From positions 1-5,778 of the forward strand of contig JADHQX010000089.1 in NCBI GenBank assembly GCA_016777745.1: a stretch of DNA of 5,778 nucleotides, in the 5' to 3' direction. Positions 1-5,778 of the stretch are shown here, one piece after another. This stretch comes from Candidatus Pelagibacterales bacterium. Lineage in GTDB: Bacteria; Pseudomonadota; Alphaproteobacteria; Pelagibacterales; AG-422-B15. Both the position numbers and the translations under genes were made by a program. Below the pieces are notes generated by a model, which did not search any database, was not told where the DNA came from, and saw nothing but the letters and a program-made list of their open reading frames with translations. The number at the start of each line of letters is the position of its first letter. The stretch's first letter is position 1.

Positions 1-84
1 CACTGGGAAGCATCTCAAAGCTTTAAAATTCAAATAAACGATAATACCATTAATGGAAACGTTTGCGATTTACCCTTCATCTAG
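1..84 (+). CDS. Possible C-terminal end of an unrecognised upstream gene (5' partial)
   Basis: The first frame is open from the left edge for 27 codons and ends in a TAG at 82-84, 20 bases before asd. That spacing fits the packing of the rest of the window. The other two forward frames stop by base 37. The peptide begins HWEASQSF and ends CDLPFI. I do not recognise a family in so short a tail, and it does not resemble the LeuB C-terminus that I would expect upstream of asd in many alphaproteobacteria. An open run of 27 codons can occur by chance, so the call rests mainly on frame openness and position. Sequence to the left is needed to settle it. Confidence 0.35.
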   Translation, partial: HWEASQSFKIQINDNTINGNVCDLPFI

Positions 85-90
85 TATAAA
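63..90 (+). promoter_or_regulatory. Weak candidate sigma-70-type promoter for asd-sdh
   Basis: A TTGCGA (63-68, 4 of 6 bases matching the -35 consensus) lies 16 bases before TATAAA (85-90, 5 of 6 matching the -10 consensus). Transcription would begin around base 97, leaving an untranslated leader of only about eight bases before the asd ATG at 105. TATAAA-like words are frequent in DNA this AT-rich, and the -35 half would lie inside the possible upstream coding tail, so this is only a candidate. No operator or riboswitch-like structure is visible in the 104 bases before asd. Confidence 0.2.
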
Positions 91-104
91 AGTAAAATAA
101 TATC

Positions 105-1106
105 ATGAATATAGCAATTGTAGGAGCCACAGGTAACGTTGGAAGAAAAATACTCGAAGTATTAGAGCAGAAAAAAATTTCAATTGATCAATTATTCTTA
201 GTTGCCTCTCCAAGAAGTGCTGGTCAAAAAGTAAATTTTAATAGTAAAGAATATGAGATTTATAATTTAGAGACGTATGACTTTTCAAAAGCTGAAATTA
301 CATTTTTTGCAGCTGGTGGAAAAATATCAGAAAAATATGCAGAAAAAGCAGCAAAACATACAACAATAATTGATAATTCTAGTTTTTTCAGAATGGATCA
401 AGATGTACCTTTAATTGTTCCACAGGTGAATCCAGAAGCAATTAATGTTTTAAAAAAAAATATTATTGCTAATCCAAACTGCTCTACAGCACAATTAGTA
501 ATAGCTCTAAAACCGTTACATGATGAATTTAATATAAAAAGAGTCGTTATATCAACTTATCAATCTGTATCTGGTGGTGGTAAAGCACCAATGGATGAAT
601 TGATTGAACAAACTAAATTATCATTAGATCAAAAAAAAATAAATTCTAAAAATTTTACTAAACAAATCGCATTTAATGCAATCCCTCACATAGATGTTTT
701 TTCAGATGATGGTTACACAAAAGAAGAATTAAAGATGGTTAAAGAAACAAAAAAGATTCTTGATGACAGAATTGAGCTGACAGCAACATGTGTAAGAATT
801 CCAGTTCTAGTTTCTCACGCTGAGTCAGTGAATATTGAATTTGAAAAACCATTTAGCTTAGAAACAATCCGTTCTTTATTAGATAGTGCAGAAGGGTGTG
901 AGGTATATGATAAAAGAGAAGATGGAGGCTATATTACACCTTTAGAGGCAGAAGGTAAAAATGAAACTTATATTTCTAGAATTAGAGAAGATAAAACAAA
1001 AAAAAATACAATCAATATGTGGATAGTATCAGATAATTTATTAAGAGGTGCTGCACTGAATGCAGTTGAAATAGCTGAACTTTTAATTAAAAAAAATAAT
1101 GGATAA
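105..1106 (+). CDS. asd: Aspartate-semialdehyde dehydrogenase
   Basis: This enzyme converts L-aspartyl-4-phosphate to L-aspartate-4-semialdehyde with NADPH in the cytosol. It is the branch point to lysine/diaminopimelate, threonine and methionine. The 333 residues match the usual length of about 335-345. Visible marks are the N-terminal nucleotide-binding loop GATGNVG (7-13), the catalytic cysteine in NPNCSTAQ (Cys126), the TYQSVSGGGK segment (151-160, with active-site Gln153), the substrate-binding region around CVRIPV (Arg231) with the active-site histidine in SHAE (His238), and a C-terminal SDNLLRGAALNA helix (309-320). Small departures from the commonest forms are VPQVN instead of VPEVN (105-109) and SGGGK instead of SGAGK; neither removes a catalytic residue. 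The ATG at 105 is chosen because the nucleotide-binding fold starts at once after it; no Shine-Dalgarno sequence precedes it. Its last eight bases overlap sdhC, suggesting co-translation with complex II although the pathways are unrelated. Confidence 0.96.
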   Translation: MNIAIVGATGNVGRKILEVLEQKKISIDQLFLVASPRSAGQKVNFNSKEYEIYNLETYDFSKAEITFFAAGGKISEKYAEKAAKHTTIIDNSSFFRMDQDVPLIVPQVNPEAINVLKKNIIANPNCSTAQLVIALKPLHDEFNIKRVVISTYQSVSGGGKAPMDELIEQTKLSLDQKKINSKNFTKQIAFNAIPHIDVFSDDGYTKEELKMVKETKKILDDRIELTATCVRIPVLVSHAESVNIEFEKPFSLETIRSLLDSAEGCEVYDKREDGGYITPLEAEGKNETYISRIREDKTKKNTINMWIVSDNLLRGAALNAVEIAELLIKKNNG

Positions 1107-1482
1107 TAACAACCCTTTATCACCACATATCCAAATTTATAGATGGCATATATCTTCTTTGGTTTCTATTTCTCACAGAATTACAGGAATAGTTAATATA
1201 TTTGCAATAACAGTAATTTGTTTGTGGATATTCTCTTTGTTGTTAGGAGAATCTAGTTATGATCTAACAAAATTATTTTTACAATCTATTTTTGGAAAAT
1301 TTATTATAATTTGTTTAACTTGGTCCTTTAGTTTTCAAGTATTGAGCGAAATAAGACACCTAGTAATGGACCTTGGTTATGGCTTTGAATTAAAGACTAC
1401 AAAGATTACAGGTTTATTGGTTATTTTTGGATCTATTTTTTTTACAATTCTATTTTATCTATTAGGAAGGAATTTTATTTAA
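1099..1482 (+). CDS. sdhC: Succinate dehydrogenase cytochrome b556 subunit (SdhC), lacking the heme-ligand His
   Basis: This is the larger membrane anchor of complex II, which with SdhD holds SdhAB on the inner membrane and forms the ubiquinone site. Its 127 residues match the family. The N-terminal signature is SPHIQIYRW (8-16) followed by SISHRITG (23-30), and the second signature is IRHLVMDLGYGFE (85-97). Three membrane segments are visible at about 31-49, 62-84 and 102-124. Ser23 and Arg27 match the quinone-site Ser27 and Arg31 of E. coli SdhC. With the same offset of four and no gap, the position of the E. coli heme b ligand His84 is Gln80 (codon CAA); the later conserved His (E. coli His91) is present as His87. 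The cytochrome name may therefore not apply. The ATG at 1099 lies inside the end of asd (8-base overlap) and no Shine-Dalgarno is seen, so translation probably depends on ribosomes finishing asd. The family assignment is secure; loss of heme is an inference. Confidence 0.95.
   Translation: MDNNNPLSPHIQIYRWHISSLVSISHRITGIVNIFAITVICLWIFSLLLGESSYDLTKLFLQSIFGKFIIICLTWSFSFQVLSEIRHLVMDLGYGFELKTTKITGLLVIFGSIFFTILFYLLGRNFI
1464..1470 (+). promoter_or_regulatory. Shine-Dalgarno-like site for sdhD
   Basis: AGGAAGG lies inside the end of sdhC, with 13 bases between it and the sdhD ATG at 1484. It is the clearest ribosome-binding sequence next to any start in this window; the starts of asd, sdhC, sdhA and mmsA have none. 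The spacing is longer than the usual 5-9 bases, so it may help re-initiation after the sdhC stop rather than act as a strong independent site. Confidence 0.4.
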
Positions 1483-1483
1483 A

Positions 1484-1810
1484 ATGAACTCTACAACAAA
1501 AAAATGGCTGTTCATGAAAATTAGTTCAGCAATTCTAGTACCTTTAATGATTTGGTTTATCTTAAATCTAGTTTCAATTTTTGATAAAGATTATAATGAA
1601 GTTGTTAATTTCTTTACTACTCAACCATCTAAAATTTTAGTTTCTTTAACACTAGTATTTGCTTATTTTTTCTCTGCTTTAAGCATTAGTGAAGTGTTTG
1701 AAGACTATATTCAAGACGAAAAAATCAAAAATGTCGCAAACAAAGCACTTAATATTTTTGCTATAATAGTTCCATTAATCACAATAATTGTAATATTTAA
1801 TTTAAACTAA
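1484..1810 (+). CDS. sdhD: Succinate dehydrogenase membrane anchor subunit (SdhD), with no histidine
   Basis: This is the small hydrophobic anchor of complex II. The 108 residues, three membrane segments (about 13-33, 50-72 and 86-106), position between sdhC and sdhA, and the motifs [14 protein letters not shown] (8-21) and VFEDYIQDE (71-79) identify it. Alphaproteobacterial relatives usually read like WLxQRxTAxxLVPL and a His-containing helix ending EDYVH. Asp74 and Tyr75 match E. coli SdhD Asp82 and Tyr83, which take part in quinone binding. With the same offset of eight, the heme b ligand His71 of E. coli is Phe63 here, and Arg20, near the heme propionates, is Lys12. The whole protein contains no histidine, so no neighbouring residue can supply the missing imidazole. 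The start is one base after the sdhC stop, and the TAA stop shares its last base with the sdhA ATG. The sequence is more divergent than SdhA or SdhB, but context and motifs make the call firm. Confidence 0.92.
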   Translation: MNSTTKKWLFMKISSAILVPLMIWFILNLVSIFDKDYNEVVNFFTTQPSKILVSLTLVFAYFFSALSISEVFEDYIQDEKIKNVANKALNIFAIIVPLITIIVIFNLN

Positions 1811-3582
1811 TGAGCTCATATAAAATAATAGACCATGAATATGATGTTATCGTACTTGGTGCCGGTGGCTCAGGTCTAAGAGCTGCTGTTGGTTTAAGTG
1901 AAGCTGGTTTAAAGACAGCCTGTATTTCAAAAGTATTTCCAACAAGAAGTCATACCTCTGCTGCTCAAGGAGGAATTTCTGCATCTTTAGGGAATATGGG
2001 TGAAGATGATTGGCGTTGGCATATGTATGATACTGTTAAAGGTGCTGACTGGTTAGGTGACCAAGATAGTATCGAGTATCTTTGTAAAGAAGCTCCAGCA
2101 GCTGTTATAGAATTAGAAAAATATGGAGTTCCATTTAGTAGAACTGATGATGGTAAAATTTACCAAAGACCCTTTGGTGGAATGACAAAAAATTATGGTA
2201 ATGGAATTGTTCAAAGAACATGTGCAGCTGCAGATAGAACTGGACATGCAATACTTCATACCCTTTATGGACAAGCTTTAAAACATAACACTGAATTTTT
2301 TATTGAATACTTCGCTCTAGATTTATTAATGAAGGATGGTGAATGCAAAGGTCTTATTGCTTGGAATTTAAATGATGGAACAATTCATAGATTTAGAGCT
2401 CACAGCACAATAATTGCAACAGGTGGTTATGGAAAAGCTTATTATTCTGCAACTTCAGCACACACTTGTACCGGAGATGGAAATGCAATGGTTTTAAGAG
2501 CAGGTTTACCATTACAAGATATGGAATTTGTACAATTTCATCCAACAGGAATTTATGGACATGGAACTTTAATTTCTGAAGGTGTTAGAGGTGAAGGTGG
2601 CTATTTAGTTAATTCAAAAGGTGAAAGATTTATGGAGCGTTATGCACCAAAAGCTAAAGACTTAGCATCTAGAGATGTAGTAAGTAGATCTATGTCAATT
2701 GAGATTAATGAAGGAAGAGGTGTGGGTAAAGAACAGGATCATGTTCATTTACACTTAAGTCATTTAGACAAAAGTATTATTGAAAGTAGACTTCCAGGAA
2801 TAACTGAAGCAGCAAGATTATTTGCTAATGTTGATGTAACTAAAGAGCCAATACCAGTAGTTCCTACTGTTCATTATAATATGGGAGGTATCCCAACAAA
2901 CTATAAAGCTGAAGTATTAACAGGAAATGATTCTGAAACAGTTCCAGGATTAATGGCAATTGGTGAGGCTGCCTGTGTTTCTGTTCATGGAGCGAATAGA
3001 TTGGGATCTAATTCTTTAATTGATTTAGTCGTATTTGGAAGGGCAGCAGCCAAGAGAGCCGCTGAAATTGTAAAACCAGGAACTCCACATGAAGATATAG
3101 GAGAGACTGAAACAGAAAAATGCATAGAAAGATTTGATAAATTAAGAAACTCTAATGGTGAAAATAGTACTGCAGAGCTTAGACTTTCAATGCAAAAAAC
3201 TATGCAATCAAAGTGCGCTGTTTTTAGAACAGAAAAAACTCTTAAAGAGGGTGTTGATAATATTAGAAAAGCATATGATGGAATGGAGTCAATTTCTGTA
3301 AAAGATAAGTCACTTGTTTTTAACACTGATTTAGTGGAAACATTAGAGTTTGATAACTTGATAAGACAGGCAATTACAACAGTAGATTCTGCTTATAATA
3401 GACAAGAGAGCAGAGGCGCACATGCAAGAGAAGACTTCCCAAAAAGAGACGATGAAAAATTTATGCAACACACTATTGCTTGGTGTAATGGAAAAGATAC
3501 AAAAATTGGTTACAGGCCAGTTACTAAAACAACTTTAACAAATGAAGTTCAATACTTTCCACCCCAAGAAAGAGTTTACTAG
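1810..3582 (+). CDS. sdhA: Succinate dehydrogenase flavoprotein subunit
   Basis: This subunit oxidises succinate to fumarate on the cytoplasmic side of the membrane and passes electrons from FAD to the SdhB iron-sulfur clusters. Its 590 residues match the usual 585-600. The FAD-binding loop is [10 protein letters not shown] (17-26). His48 in [11 protein letters not shown] is the residue that carries FAD covalently. The active site is seen as HPTG (His244), RGEGG (260-264), the proton-donor Arg288 in LASRDVV, His355 in [10 protein letters not shown] and Arg397 in ANRLGSNSL. The C-terminal domain has the conserved [11 protein letters not shown] (534-544) and ends in the typical FPPQERVY. No key residue is missing. 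The ATG overlaps the sdhD TAA by one base (TAATG) with no Shine-Dalgarno, which fits re-initiation by the terminating ribosome; the TAG stop overlaps the sdhB GTG in the same way. An SdhE-like flavinylation factor is not encoded in this window. Confidence 0.98.
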   Translation: MSSYKIIDHEYDVIVLGAGGSGLRAAVGLSEAGLKTACISKVFPTRSHTSAAQGGISASLGNMGEDDWRWHMYDTVKGADWLGDQDSIEYLCKEAPAAVIELEKYGVPFSRTDDGKIYQRPFGGMTKNYGNGIVQRTCAAADRTGHAILHTLYGQALKHNTEFFIEYFALDLLMKDGECKGLIAWNLNDGTIHRFRAHSTIIATGGYGKAYYSATSAHTCTGDGNAMVLRAGLPLQDMEFVQFHPTGIYGHGTLISEGVRGEGGYLVNSKGERFMERYAPKAKDLASRDVVSRSMSIEINEGRGVGKEQDHVHLHLSHLDKSIIESRLPGITEAARLFANVDVTKEPIPVVPTVHYNMGGIPTNYKAEVLTGNDSETVPGLMAIGEAACVSVHGANRLGSNSLIDLVVFGRAAAKRAAEIVKPGTPHEDIGETETEKCIERFDKLRNSNGENSTAELRLSMQKTMQSKCAVFRTEKTLKEGVDNIRKAYDGMESISVKDKSLVFNTDLVETLEFDNLIRQAITTVDSAYNRQESRGAHAREDFPKRDDEKFMQHTIAWCNGKDTKIGYRPVTKTTLTNEVQYFPPQERVY

Positions 3583-4355
3583 TGGTTCAAATAAACTTAC
3601 CTAAAAATTCAGAAGTTCAAAAAGGTAATTATTACCAAGATAAAACAGGATCAAAAAATATTAGAAAAGTAAATGTTTACAGATGGGATCCTTCAAATGG
3701 AGAAAACCCAAGAGTAGATACTTATGAAGTAGATATGGATAATTGTCCTTCAAAAGTATTAGATATTTTAAATAAGATAAAAAATGAAATTGACCCATCT
3801 TTAGCTTATCGTAGATCTTGTGCACATGGTGTTTGTGGATCTTGTGCAATGAATATGGATGGTAAAAATGGTTTGGCATGCACAAAACCTCATTCAGAAA
3901 TTGAAGGTGATATAAATATTTATCCATTACCTCATTTAAAAGTTAAAAAAGATTTAATTGGTGATTTAAGTGGATTATACAAACAGTATGAATCAATTGA
4001 GCCATGGTTGAAAACAAATACAAAAGTCGAAACTACAGAAATTATACAATCTAAAAAGGATAGGGAAAAATTAGATGGTGCATATGAATGTATAATGTGT
4101 GCGTGCTGCTCTACTTCTTGTCCAAGTTATTGGTGGAATGGTGATAAGTATTTAGGCCCTGCTGTTTTGCTTCAAGCTTATAGATGGATAGTTGATAGTA
4201 GAGACGATGAAAGAAAAGAGAGATTAAAAAAAGTAGCTGATGAGCTTAAACTTTATAGATGCCATACTATTATGAATTGTACTAATGCTTGTCCAAAGGG
4301 ATTAAATCCAGCAAAAGCTATAGCTGAATTAAAAAAAATGCTTGCAACAAGCTAA
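3582..4355 (+). CDS. sdhB: Succinate dehydrogenase iron-sulfur subunit (GTG start)
   Basis: This subunit carries electrons from FAD in SdhA to ubiquinone through three clusters. The N-terminal ferredoxin domain binds [2Fe-2S] through Cys80, Cys85, Cys88 and Cys100 ([10 protein letters not shown] and LAC). The C-terminal domain has [12 protein letters not shown] (170-181) and [14 protein letters not shown] (227-240). By alignment to E. coli, Cys170, Cys173, Cys176 and Cys237 hold [4Fe-4S], and Cys180, Cys227 and Cys233 hold [3Fe-4S]. The quinone-site residues Pro181, Trp185, His228 and Ile230 are all kept. At 257 residues it is longer than the E. coli protein (about 238) because of an N-terminal extension of about 20, as in mitochondrial and alphaproteobacterial forms. 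The GTG at 3582 is chosen because it overlaps the sdhA TAG by one base, a weak purine-rich stretch (3566-3574) precedes it, and the first in-frame ATG is codon 52, already inside the ferredoxin domain. Confidence 0.97.
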   Translation: MVQINLPKNSEVQKGNYYQDKTGSKNIRKVNVYRWDPSNGENPRVDTYEVDMDNCPSKVLDILNKIKNEIDPSLAYRRSCAHGVCGSCAMNMDGKNGLACTKPHSEIEGDINIYPLPHLKVKKDLIGDLSGLYKQYESIEPWLKTNTKVETTEIIQSKKDREKLDGAYECIMCACCSTSCPSYWWNGDKYLGPAVLLQAYRWIVDSRDDERKERLKKVADELKLYRCHTIMNCTNACPKGLNPAKAIAELKKMLATS

Positions 4356-4379
4356 TTACCCCTTTAAATAGCACCATTC

Positions 4380-5778
4380 ATGAATTTATTAGAACATTTT
4401 GTTGGCGGAAAGCTAATTTCAGGCTCATCTGATAGAAAAAGTAAAATTTTTAACCCTGCAACAGGCGAACAAGAGTCAGAAGTAAGATTAGCTAGTAAAG
4501 CTGATCTTGATCAAGCTGTAGAAGTTGCTCAAAAAGCTTTTGAAACTTGGTCCTTAAAACCTGCACTTCAAAGAGCAAGGGTAATGTTTAAATTTAAAGA
4601 ATTAATAGAAAAGAATGCTGACGAACTTACAAAACTAATAGTCTCAGAGCATGGTAAGGTTTATGAAGATGCTAAAGGTTCTTTAACAAGAGGTTTAGAA
4701 GTTGTTGAGTTTGCCTGTGGAATCCCAAATTTGCTTAAAGGAGAATTTTCAGAGAATGTAGGAACAAATGTTGATAGCTGGTCGATGCGTCAGCCTCTTG
4801 GAGTTGTTGCTGGTATTACACCTTTTAATTTTCCAGCAATGGTACCTATGTGGATGTTCCCTCTAGCTATTGCATGTGGAAATACATTTATTTTAAAACC
4901 ATCGGAAAAAGACCCATCTTGCCCACTAAGATTAGCAGAATTGTTAACGGAAGCTGGACTACCTGATGGCGTTTTTAATGTTGTTAATGGAGATAAAGAG
5001 TCTGTTGATGCAATTTTAACAAACAAAGATGTCAAAGCTGTAAGCTTTGTAGGATCAACACCAATTGCAAAATATATTTATGAAAATTCTGCAAAAAATG
5101 AAAAAAGAGTTCAAGCTTTAGGTGGTGCAAAAAATCATTTAGTTGTAATGCCTGACTGCGACCTTGATGGGGCAGTAAATGGATTAATGGGTGCTGCATA
5201 TGGGTCAGCAGGAGAAAGATGTATGGCACAATCAGTAGCAGTAGCTGTAGGAGATATAGGTGATGAATTAGTTGCTCGTTTATCAAAAAAAGCTGAAGCA
5301 TTAAAAGTAGGGCCGGGTATGGATAAAACATCTGAGATGGGTCCACTAGTTACAAAAGAACATTTAGAAAAAGTAAAAAGTTATGTTGATCTTGGAGTTG
5401 AAGAAGGTGCTAAATTAATTGTTGATGGAAGAAATATAAAACTTCAGGGATATGAAAATGGTTTCTTTATAGGTGGTTGTTTATTTGATCATGTTAAAAA
5501 AGATATGAGAATTTATAAAGAAGAAATATTTGGACCTGTTTTATCGGTCATAAGAGTTAAAACTTTTGAAGAAGCAACAAAACTAATCAATGATCATGAG
5601 TATGGTAATGGAGTAAGCATTTATACAAGAGATGGTGACGCTGGAAGAACGTTTGCTAGTAAAATTCAAGTTGGTATGGTTGGAATTAATGTTCCAATAC
5701 CTGTACCAATGGCATTCCATAGTTTTGGTGGATGGAAAAGATCATTATTTGGAGATAGTGCAATGCACGGAGCTGAAG
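4380..5778 (+). CDS. mmsA: Methylmalonate-semialdehyde dehydrogenase, CoA-acylating (3' partial)
   Basis: This aldehyde dehydrogenase relative turns methylmalonate semialdehyde into propionyl-CoA, or malonate semialdehyde into acetyl-CoA, with NAD+ and CoA and release of CO2. It acts in valine, thymine/beta-alanine or inositol breakdown. The frame stays open to the window edge (466 codons of a usual 495-505). Visible features are PFNFPAMVPMW with catalytic Asn150, the cofactor-binding KPSEKDP (from Lys173), FVGSTPIAKYIY, and GSAGERCMA with catalytic Cys281. EEIFGP (381-386) and the family-typical INVPIPVPMAFHSFGGWKRS near the edge follow. Arg104 (RGLEVVEFA) and Arg280 match arginines that bind the substrate carboxylate in Bacillus IolA. 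The general-base Glu of ordinary aldehyde dehydrogenases is replaced (QALGGAKNH, 245-253), as expected for CoA-dependent members. The ATG at 4380 is the first start after an in-frame TAA at 4365, with no Shine-Dalgarno. It follows sdhB by 24 bases and could be co-transcribed. The exact substrate cannot be told from sequence. Confidence 0.94.
   Translation, partial: MNLLEHFVGGKLISGSSDRKSKIFNPATGEQESEVRLASKADLDQAVEVAQKAFETWSLKPALQRARVMFKFKELIEKNADELTKLIVSEHGKVYEDAKGSLTRGLEVVEFACGIPNLLKGEFSENVGTNVDSWSMRQPLGVVAGITPFNFPAMVPMWMFPLAIACGNTFILKPSEKDPSCPLRLAELLTEAGLPDGVFNVVNGDKESVDAILTNKDVKAVSFVGSTPIAKYIYENSAKNEKRVQALGGAKNHLVVMPDCDLDGAVNGLMGAAYGSAGERCMAQSVAVAVGDIGDELVARLSKKAEALKVGPGMDKTSEMGPLVTKEHLEKVKSYVDLGVEEGAKLIVDGRNIKLQGYENGFFIGGCLFDHVKKDMRIYKEEIFGPVLSVIRVKTFEEATKLINDHEYGNGVSIYTRDGDAGRTFASKIQVGMVGINVPIPVPMAFHSFGGWKRSLFGDSAMHGAE

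Larger units (their letters stand above)
105..5778 (+). other. Probable operon asd-sdhCDAB-mmsA
   Basis: Six genes run in the same direction. Junctions are an 8-base overlap (asd/sdhC), a 1-base gap (sdhC/sdhD), 1-base overlaps (sdhD/sdhA and sdhA/sdhB) and a 24-base gap (sdhB/mmsA). No hairpin followed by a T-run is visible in any junction, so read-through into mmsA is plausible. The asd-to-sdhB linkage is close to certain because there is no room for a separate terminator; inclusion of mmsA is less sure. The 3' end lies outside the window. Confidence 0.7.

Noticed and set aside
2985..3326. Open frame of 113 codons on the - strand
   Set aside because: It lies entirely inside sdhA, which has strong family motifs over the same bases, and its protein resembles no family I know. 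It is a shadow of the coding strand.
3843..3845. Cys at the position where E. coli SdhB has Asp as a [2Fe-2S] ligand
   Set aside because: Cysteine at this site (Cys88) is the usual ligand in mitochondrial and alphaproteobacterial SdhB; E. coli is the exception.
3661..3927. Open frame of 88 codons on the - strand
   Set aside because: It is antisense to the cysteine-rich ferredoxin domain of sdhB. Its His/Leu/Tyr-rich composition is what antisense reading of AT-rich coding DNA gives.
4342..4369. TTGCAA (4342-4347) and TTAAAT (4364-4369) spaced 16 bases, a possible promoter for mmsA
   Set aside because: Each half matches the consensus at only four of six bases, and one lies within sdhB. In DNA this AT-rich such pairs are expected by chance.
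4356..4379. Possible terminator between sdhB and mmsA
   Set aside because: The 24 bases contain no inverted repeat of useful length and no T-run after a stem.
5112..5138. Apparent loss of the catalytic Glu in MmsA (QALGGAKNH instead of an ELGGK motif)
   Set aside because: This is the normal state for CoA-acylating methylmalonate-semialdehyde dehydrogenases, so it supports the assignment and does not indicate a defect.
4790..5346. Two - strand open frames (4790-5035 and 5032-5346)
   Set aside because: Both lie inside mmsA, whose catalytic motifs cover the region on the + strand. Their compositions are biased (the second is very rich in Leu and His), with no recognisable domain.

Overview
The window reads as AT-rich (roughly one third G+C by eye), tightly packed alphaproteobacterial DNA, most like the SAR11/Pelagibacterales group. 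The grounds are the strong A/T third-position bias, genes overlapping by one to eight bases, almost no Shine-Dalgarno sequences, and alphaproteobacterial/mitochondrial-type succinate dehydrogenase subunits. The taxonomic call is an inference from style and protein resemblance, not from a database match.

Layout, all on the + strand: bases 1-84 may hold the last codons of an unrecognised upstream gene. Then come asd (105-1106, aspartate-semialdehyde dehydrogenase), sdhC (1099-1482), sdhD (1484-1810), sdhA (1810-3582) and sdhB (3582-4355), which encode complete respiratory complex II. Last is mmsA (4380-5778, CoA-acylating methylmalonate-semialdehyde dehydrogenase), which runs off the right edge. 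The junctions from asd to sdhB are an 8-base overlap, a 1-base gap and two 1-base overlaps. The sdhB-mmsA gap is 24 bases with no visible terminator, so all six genes could share one transcript. There are no RNA genes, mobile elements, CRISPR arrays or sizeable repeats, and no gene-free stretch longer than about 105 bases.

Function: SdhA and SdhB form the soluble succinate-oxidising part (covalent FAD and three Fe-S clusters). SdhC and SdhD anchor it in the membrane and form the ubiquinone site. MmsA makes propionyl-CoA (or acetyl-CoA), and propionyl-CoA can enter the TCA cycle as succinyl-CoA just upstream of SDH. Asd supplies the lysine/threonine/methionine branch from aspartate.

The point most worth a second look is in the membrane anchor. 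By ungapped comparison with the E. coli subunits as I remember them, both histidines that bind heme b are absent: SdhC has Gln80 at the E. coli His84 position, and SdhD has Phe63 at the His71 position and contains no histidine at all. The residues known to form the quinone site are kept in SdhB, SdhC and SdhD. This suggests a quinone-reducing complex II that has lost its heme. I saw no other candidate for an undescribed system; the remaining content is ordinary core metabolism.
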